Position numbers and translations under genes: made by a program
Notes under the pieces: generated by a model
Seen by the model: only the letters and a program-made list of their open reading frames with translations
What the model was told of the DNA's origin: nothing
Database searches by the model: none
In this document: piece by piece, positions 58,226 through 64,000 of the stretch
How the letters are laid out: every line of letters begins with the position of its first letter
How positions within the stretch are numbered: the stretch's first letter is position 1
Assembly: GCA_000827205.1 (NCBI GenBank)
Contig: KN832562.1
Location: 395,172 to 459,171 of the forward strand
Length of the DNA: 64,000 nt
DNA from: Plicaturopsis crispa FD-325 SS-3
Taxonomy: Eukaryota; Basidiomycota; Agaricomycetes; Amylocorticiales; Amylocorticiaceae
Direction of reading: 5' to 3'

Positions 58226-61200
58226 GCTCTACAGTCTACGTCCTCGAAACTCTCGTCGATCCTCGCACTCGAGAGTCGACAAACCCGGTTGTATGCGCCC
58301 GACTAGGTTCATCCCGCGTCCCTTGCAAGGCCAGGCGATCGCTCATTGCCTCTGCGGCTCAGGCCTGTTCACTACAGCCCTCGCGTGTCTATATCACCTC
58401 AGGACTTTTGTAGTACGCGTTTTCCACTCGCTCATTCTCCCTTTATTTCTGACGCGCTCGTTTTCCGTATCAGCTACCAGGCCAACACCCTCGTACGAAA
58501 GAACGGTCGACCCATCTTACGCACCACCTAACCGTTCGGACGGCGCGTCCTCGTCAATAAGTAGTTCGTCAATCCTGCCATGCACGCGCTCCGAGTCGAC
58601 CTGCCGTCGCCCTCCCGTCGCTCTCGTTGTGACGCCACTTCAAGTAGCACTGGCACACCCGACACACGACCACAGCGACGATGAGAGCAGCTCGCCGTCG
58701 TGCTCATCCCGATCGTACTTCCAGTGTGTACATTCCTTCTCTGCTTTTGGTTTGATCTGACTATGAACAGGCCCTTTCGCGCACCACGACGACGACGATG
58801 ACAGTGCGACTTTGGGCCTCGTCGTCCCGTCTATCGCTCTCGCCCGTCCGCTGTAGACTCAGCGTAAGCGGCGCATAGTCCAACTGTCCATACTTCAGCT
58901 GCATCGCCGTCAAATGACCACGCGTCGGGCACCACCCTTCACGCCCTACATAAGTAAGCCCTTTGCGCCAACACCCCGCCCACTCGCGCTCAGGCTCCTC
59001 GTCTTCTCCCTCGCCGCTCAGTTTGCATCTCACGACGCGCTCCCGTCGCTCTCGTATTATGCGTCCGACGAGTTTCATTCGTCCCACGTCTCCCGAGTTC
59101 GCCGCGTATCCGTCTTACCCCTCGCTGCCCGCGATGCGTCTCACGACGCGCTCCCGTCGCTCTCGTACGCGTCCCACAAATCTCATTCATCCCAGGTGTA
59201 CTCGTCTTGAACGCGGCGCCTGGAAATCGCTCGTGTGCGCCTCGCACTTTAGTCGTGACCCCTGCAGTCTAGGTCCACCATGCCACCGTGTCCCTCGCAC
59301 GTCCTTGTCCCGATGATCGTCGCATCGCGTCTTTTCACGCTACAGGAATTCTGTGGTACTATGTGGTACGCCAGCGCGACCTGGCGCTGGCGCGTATGCG
59401 CCCCACATCCGGCGGTCCAGGTCCACCGCGTACCTGGTGCAGCCCTGTCCCCTCGACCGCCACGTCTATGTCTCCTCGGGACCTTCGTGGTACGCCTCTC
59501 CCACTCGTTCCCCCCTCAGGCTTATCACTGACGAGTTTGTTTTATAAAGTATCAGCGACCCCGGCTCTTGCTGACGAAAACGCCCGTTGGCGAGTACGCG
59601 TACGGTCGGCTCTTTTTTCTCACCAACCCATATGTATCCGCCCACCGTTCGCTCGCGAGATGACCTCTGGCCGTTCTTCTTTCTCGTATACTTATCAGTG
59701 ACCACTCTCTGTCTTCCCCGGCTGCCGAACACGCAGTTCCATCCTCGTCTCCTCCGCATTGTTCCTCGTTTGCCCCATCTCAACGTCGCGTTTCAGCTCG
59801 TGCACCGAAACTGGGTGACAACGGTTTGTTCAGCGTTGACCCTCTGCTTCGCCGACCCTGGCCGTACTAAAGCGCCAACTAGGCCCGTCGACTTCGATTA
59901 TGCATATCATACATGTAGCTCCTTACGTCTCGCCACGATGGTCCTGGATCCTCACGGGTGAGTGCACTCTCTCAAAATCTGTGCGCGCGTCAATGCTAAA
60001 GTCTTTGTGATTATCCTCCGTAGGGTAATCGTGCTCGCCAGCTCTGCAGCATTTGTGCTCGCTAACGAAAATACATACCCACGCTCGTCTACCGAAAAGT
60101 GTGCGCTGGTCTGCACATACGCTGCTCGACGCCAGCGTTCAGAGCCATTCGCACCCTGGCAGCCACTCGATCGCGCCCTGCCAGCGACTCAAGCACGACC
60201 TGCCGGCGCTTCTAGCGTAGAGCCGGGCATTTCCCCCTCACGTACAAAGTCCTCACACTGCTTCAAAGTGTTCGCGCGCACGAGCCACGTCTCCGCGTTC
60301 GCCGACTCCAAACTTCGATTTTTCTTCGACCACATCGGCCAAACGCGTACACCATTCCATATGCATGCTGCATAGGCGCCACCATCGAGTCGAGCGTGGC
60401 GGGGCGGGCTTCTCCTACCTCCCGAGGTGGTCGGTGTACGGATGCTGTCCTGTGCCGCCCCGTCGATGCTCTTGGTGGTGCGCCGTCGACATTTCTGCTC
60501 TCTCCCGTTGCCGCTCCTACTCTTTCCCGCCGCCGCTTCTACTCTCGCATCCGTCGCCACGCCCCGCGTCCTTCTATCGACGTTCTTAAATACGTAGCCT
60601 CTCCCCAGCGTCCTCAGTGTCCACGGCACGGCGTGCTGTACTCCGAAGCGGACGGCCATTCTGCAGGCCGCTGGGTGCGTATGGCTGGGACGGCTTTGAC
60701 AGTGCACAGGGTTACGGCTGCAATGGTGCCCAGAGATAGGTTATACGCCACTGGGCTGAGCCAGCAGAATCACGTCGGGCCGTGTTGAGGTGATGCAAGC
60801 TTTCCCTGCCTACGACGCGAGCACGCCCTGTCAGCACCTCAAGCTCGCAATGCTAGCGATGCACGCACGCAATGCCAGCGCCTCGCACTTTTTCTGCCAG
60901 CGCCACGCTCTGGCCGCTCGTCGAGCAAGTCTGGTTGCTGGAGATCCGCCCTGTGGCAAGCACTGCACAGACGACACTCCGCTTAATGTCAAGGAGGTTT
61001 CAAGTAGCTGGTCGCCGTTACTCGGGATATCGTCGTCAGCTCCACCACCGTGTCCTCGGCGACTTTTTTCCCGGCCGTCATCGTCATCGTCATTGTCGAC
61101 GGCACACCCGCGCGCGATCGTCACGGTGGACGACACGCCAATGGTCCTCTGATTTCGGCGCCTCCGCGTGCACTGCTAAAGACGTGAAGCAGGGAATCGA

Positions 61201-62089
61201 CGCTCTCACTAGCAGTGGCCTCCAGATGGGCAACGATGGCGCGCGCATCTTTTGCTACTGCTGCGTGGACGTGCCGCTCGTCGGTGCGGTGCGTCAGGCT
61301 GTTTGTGCAGGCGCAGAACGTTCCTTTCGCCAGCAAGTCAGAGGCCAGCATGTCTCTCACACGAGGAAACTGTTCGAGCGCCAAGACCTCGATCACGCAT
61401 ATCTCCATCGCCGGCCTCATCCGCTGCGAGTTCGTATGACGCTTCAGCCGCATGGCGCACGCACCTCGTAGCCGATGAGCATCTCGCGCCGATGCGGACA
61501 TGCGCGCCAATCGCATGCTGGACGGGCGGTGCTTCCTGATTCGGGGTAGCGTCGAATGCGGGGAGAATGCAGGACACAGCGGTGGCCGTGGCACGCAGAC
61601 ATCAAGGCTGGTCACAGATCTTGCGGGCGTACCGCCGCGGCACTTCAGGGACTCGCTGGAGCCGGTCACCGCCGTGAACTATGCCTTTCATGGTGCGTGT
61701 GCTCAGTTATTCCATGGTGCTGTTCTTGAATTTGATCGGATACACATTGTTCAGCCCATCGGCGAGCGACCGAAGTCTGCTGCCTTTTACACAGGAATAT
61801 CAGTGGGAACAGCATTGTTATCCAGAGGAGCGACTCGGGACAGGTAGAGGGAACTCGGGCCAAAGAACCCTGATCGACTGGGAGTACGCGCGCATTACTG
61901 ACGCGCTCACGGAGGTGGTCCAAGACCGTTGCCAGTGCCCGACACCGCACCGGGCGGCCCATACCCTCCCTCACCCTCACTACACAATAGACATACGTCC
62001 ACCCTCCCCCAGGACACATGGGTGTACATGCAGACTACTCTCCTCTCCTTGCACACCGCCGTGCACGCTAGCTCCTCCTGCGCCTGCAC

Positions 62090-62347
62090 GTGGAGGACGA
62101 TGCGAAGATCTCGACGTTCACGCACGGCGGCCGCATCCCGATCACGCGCAGCCCCCTGCTGGCGGCGCTCATCTTGTCGCTGCGCGTGGGTGCGGGCGGA
62201 TATGGAGACCGCCCACCGACGTGCATGGGGGTAGGACCCGGGAGTGCTTACCACATTTCTTTGGCGAGCTGCCTCTCCGCAGACCGGCTATACACTTCAG
62301 TGCCTTGGATTCGCCTCTCCGGAACGTCGAGTAGGAAGAAAGCATAG
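62090..62347 (+). pseudogene. Unidentified coding remnant
   Basis: One frame reads KISTFTHGGRIPITRSPLLA followed by a hydrophobic stretch (ALILSLRVGAGG), which looks like a piece of a real, conserved protein rather than a shadow frame. No upstream exons, start or downstream continuation fit, so it is probably a truncated gene fragment. I do not recognise the family. Confidence 0.3.
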
Positions 62348-62636
62348 GGCATAATTGTGATAGCATATATGTACAAAAAGAAAGACATAATGAAGGATAT
62401 GGAAAACATAGACGATACATAATTGAAGCAATTCCGATATCCCAATACCCACACAAAATAATGATACAAGCGATAACAAGTGAAGCAGTCCCATACGCAC
62501 GTCCAGCGTCGTAGTCGTAAATCAAAACCTTCAATCTTCCGCCTCCTCCGTGACCGTCGGCAGCTGCGAACCCCCGGGACGCCGCGGGATACCCGTGCCG
62601 ACGCGCAGCGTCGAGCACCCGATGAAAATCCCAAAT

Positions 62637-64000
62637 CTACTCTGCGATGGCTTCCGCAACCGTCGGTAGCTGAGAACCGCCGGAAGCCATCCCAGCAACA
62701 GCACCGGGAGGCTGAACAGATTTGCCGTTCTGCTTGGCACGGTACTCCTCGCGAGCCTTCGGCAGTTGGTCTTCAACTTTATCCTTTTCTGGCAAGCCAT
62801 CCTCGATAACCGCCTCCCATAGCGTGTGCAAAAATTCGTGGTCGCGGACGTTGATGGTCTCCGCGATCGGAGCCGGAGCGAAAGACTGCCCAAGAGGCGT
62901 AGCGTGAGTGATTTTGCGGCGCTTGAAGACACCGAGGCGGTCGACAGACGGACGGTCACTGTGCATGTTCTTCTTCGGTGCTGCCCGGTACTCGATCCAT
63001 TGCTGTATCCCCTCCATTGCAGCGGCAATCCAGGATGTCATAGGATGGAAGGAACCGTCTGCCTGGTACAGCTCAAAGTCCTCCCTGGAGACCAATGCAC
63101 CCCGGGTAAACATGAGAAGCTTCATGGCCCCGCCTTGGGCTTCGCCCTCGGCATTCCAGGACGAGTCGTACAGCTGGTCCATGATGTTGTACAGGTCCGC
63201 GAGTCGGTTGTGAGGAAACCAGCGAAGAGAATGGTACATGACGACATGTACGAAGGACTCCATGTCGTCTTGGATCTCGTGCTGCTTTGTCGGGTCCTGG
63301 AGAAGCCCACAAGACATGAACTGCCATGTTCCCTATATTTACATTCCGATTAGCTAATGCTAGAGAGCTGAGCGGAAACGCACGCACGGATCGAGAGTAT
63401 TGACGGCCATTAGCCTCGAGGTCCTCCGCCTTCCGTGCAAACTCCCAGTCAATGAGGGTGCCGACAGGTTTTCCGTCCCTCCATGAAATGAGAATGTTGT
63501 TCCCGCTGACGTCGCGATGGATGTAGCGACATTTCTCGTAAGCCTCCCGATGCGCTGTAGATGGATTCGAGTATCAGCATGGTAGAAGCGATAGCACAGG
63601 ACGAGACTCGCCGATGTTGTCAGAAACTATAAGTGCGAACGGATCGCGTCTCAGCCGCACGGTAGAATGTGGAACGACTTTGATTATATGTACCTATAAG
63701 TGCGAACGGATCGCGTCTGGTACAGGCATAAGCAATGGCACAAAGTAATGTAGTGTAACAAATAACATACCTCAGCCGCACGGTAGAATGTGGAACGACT
63801 GAGGAAAGGGATAGAAAAAGAAAATTACAAGTGCCCATGCTGACTAAGCCCCCTAAGACCTTCGAGTCCTTTTTGCCGCCCAACTGTGGCACGGCAAGTT
63901 TGAGCTGAAGCCTTTGTTTGGTTGTGTTATTGCCCTCTGAAACAGAGTGCGGTAATGACGCCAAACAGCAGCCACTGGAATCTCTGGGTGAAGGATGCGC
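62637..64000 (-). CDS. FunK1-type fungal protein kinase, 3' part (5' end beyond window)
   Basis: Supported exons on minus are 63554-63388 and 63332-62637 (stop at 62,637). They hold the catalytic loop YIHRDVSGNNILI, the DFG-equivalent GTLIDWEFAR, then GTWQFMS and QDDMESFVHVVMYHSLRW, all hallmarks of FunK1 kinases and here with catalytic residues intact. The C-terminal extension carries KRRK basic residues and a Gln/Lys-rich tail ending GSQLPTVAEAIAE. Upstream exons are unclear. One candidate (about 63,990-63,830) reads KQRLQLKLAVPQLGGKKDSK, resembling the segment before the catalytic loop, and the duplicated stretch at 63,627-63,800 lies between. The donor before 63,554 is either GC-type (at about 63,615) or a weak GT. 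The N-lobe is outside the window. FunK1 kinases are expanded in mushrooms; their substrates are unknown. Confidence 0.75.
63627..63800. repeat. Tandem duplication in the FunK1 gene with a 54 bp GT...AG presence/absence
   Basis: Copy A is 63,627-63,679 (53 bp). Copy B is 63,694-63,800 and matches copy A over its whole length, but is interrupted by 54 bp at 63,717-63,770. On the minus strand that insert begins GTATGTTATT and ends GTACCAG, that is, full splice-site consensus. Joining its flanks gives copy A exactly. The two copies are separated by 14 bp. Confidence 0.85.

Larger units (their letters stand above)
50783..59800. repeat. Tandem duplication, unit 4 (right copy)
   Basis: This is a direct duplicate of 38,750-48,475, with a DUF6535 gene, a convergent MAG-like gene and the degenerate repeat family in the same order. 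Coding exons are much better conserved than the introns and flanks, which differ in length and sequence. Confidence 0.8.
57722..62636. other. Degenerate region between MAG-like gene B and the right-edge kinase
   Basis: The left part (to about 59,800) matches 46,270-48,475 of unit 3, with further copies of the VDLDxR-type block at about 59,265 and 59,415. The right part has only broken fragments. No full gene is supported. Confidence 0.45.

Overview
The window is nuclear DNA of a filamentous basidiomycete, most likely a wood-decay Agaricomycete such as a polypore. The reasons are many 50-70 bp GT-AG introns, a white-rot-type laccase split into 12 exons, FunK1-type fungal kinases, DUF6535 proteins, and macrofage-activating-glycoprotein-like (MAG-like) secreted proteins. 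I saw no rRNA, no convincing tRNA and no CRISPR array. Exon models were built by hand from splice sites, reading phase and family knowledge; no database search was run.

Bases 1-15,231 are an ordinary gene-dense block. In order they hold the 3' end of an unidentified gene with an acidic tail; ERG2 (sterol C-8 isomerase, +); a GRAB-domain golgin of the Rud3/GMAP-210 type (-); a two-RRM RNA-binding protein with a Gln/His-rich tail (+); a shortened, catalytically degenerate FunK1 kinase (+); a complete laccase (-); and a quinone-oxidoreductase-like MDR enzyme (+).

From 15.2 to about 62.6 kb the window is a repeat-rich accessory block built around four paralogues of one DUF6535 gene: 15.9-18.9, 25.3-31.7, 38.9-42.3 and 50.9-54.3 kb, all on +. 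Each has a membrane-spanning N-terminal DUF6535 region and a long helical C-terminal region of unknown function. Copy 1 lacks the usual C-terminus. Copy 2 is split by a 2,985 bp non-autonomous DNA transposon (14 bp inverted repeats, CAG target duplication) that carries a GC-rich minisatellite. Copies 3 and 4 are intact and lie in a direct tandem duplication (38.75-48.5 and 50.8-59.8 kb). Each duplicate also holds a convergent MAG-like gene (43.2-46.3 and 54.9-57.7 kb, -). A 376 bp solo LTR sits only in the first duplicate, beside a clean empty site in the second.

Between these genes lie long degenerate stretches (18.9-25.3, 31.7-38.9, 46.3-50.9 and 57.7-62.6 kb). They contain old duplications, short tandem repeats and broken coding fragments, but no gene I can support. 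The right edge holds the 3' part of a second, canonical FunK1 kinase (-). Its upstream region contains a tandem duplication in which one copy has, and the other exactly lacks, a 54 bp GT...AG segment.

The most notable system is the DUF6535 array. Its copies are mosaics of near-identical and strongly diverged blocks, as expected of genes shaped by gene conversion and diversifying selection. A role in recognition or defence is only an inference.
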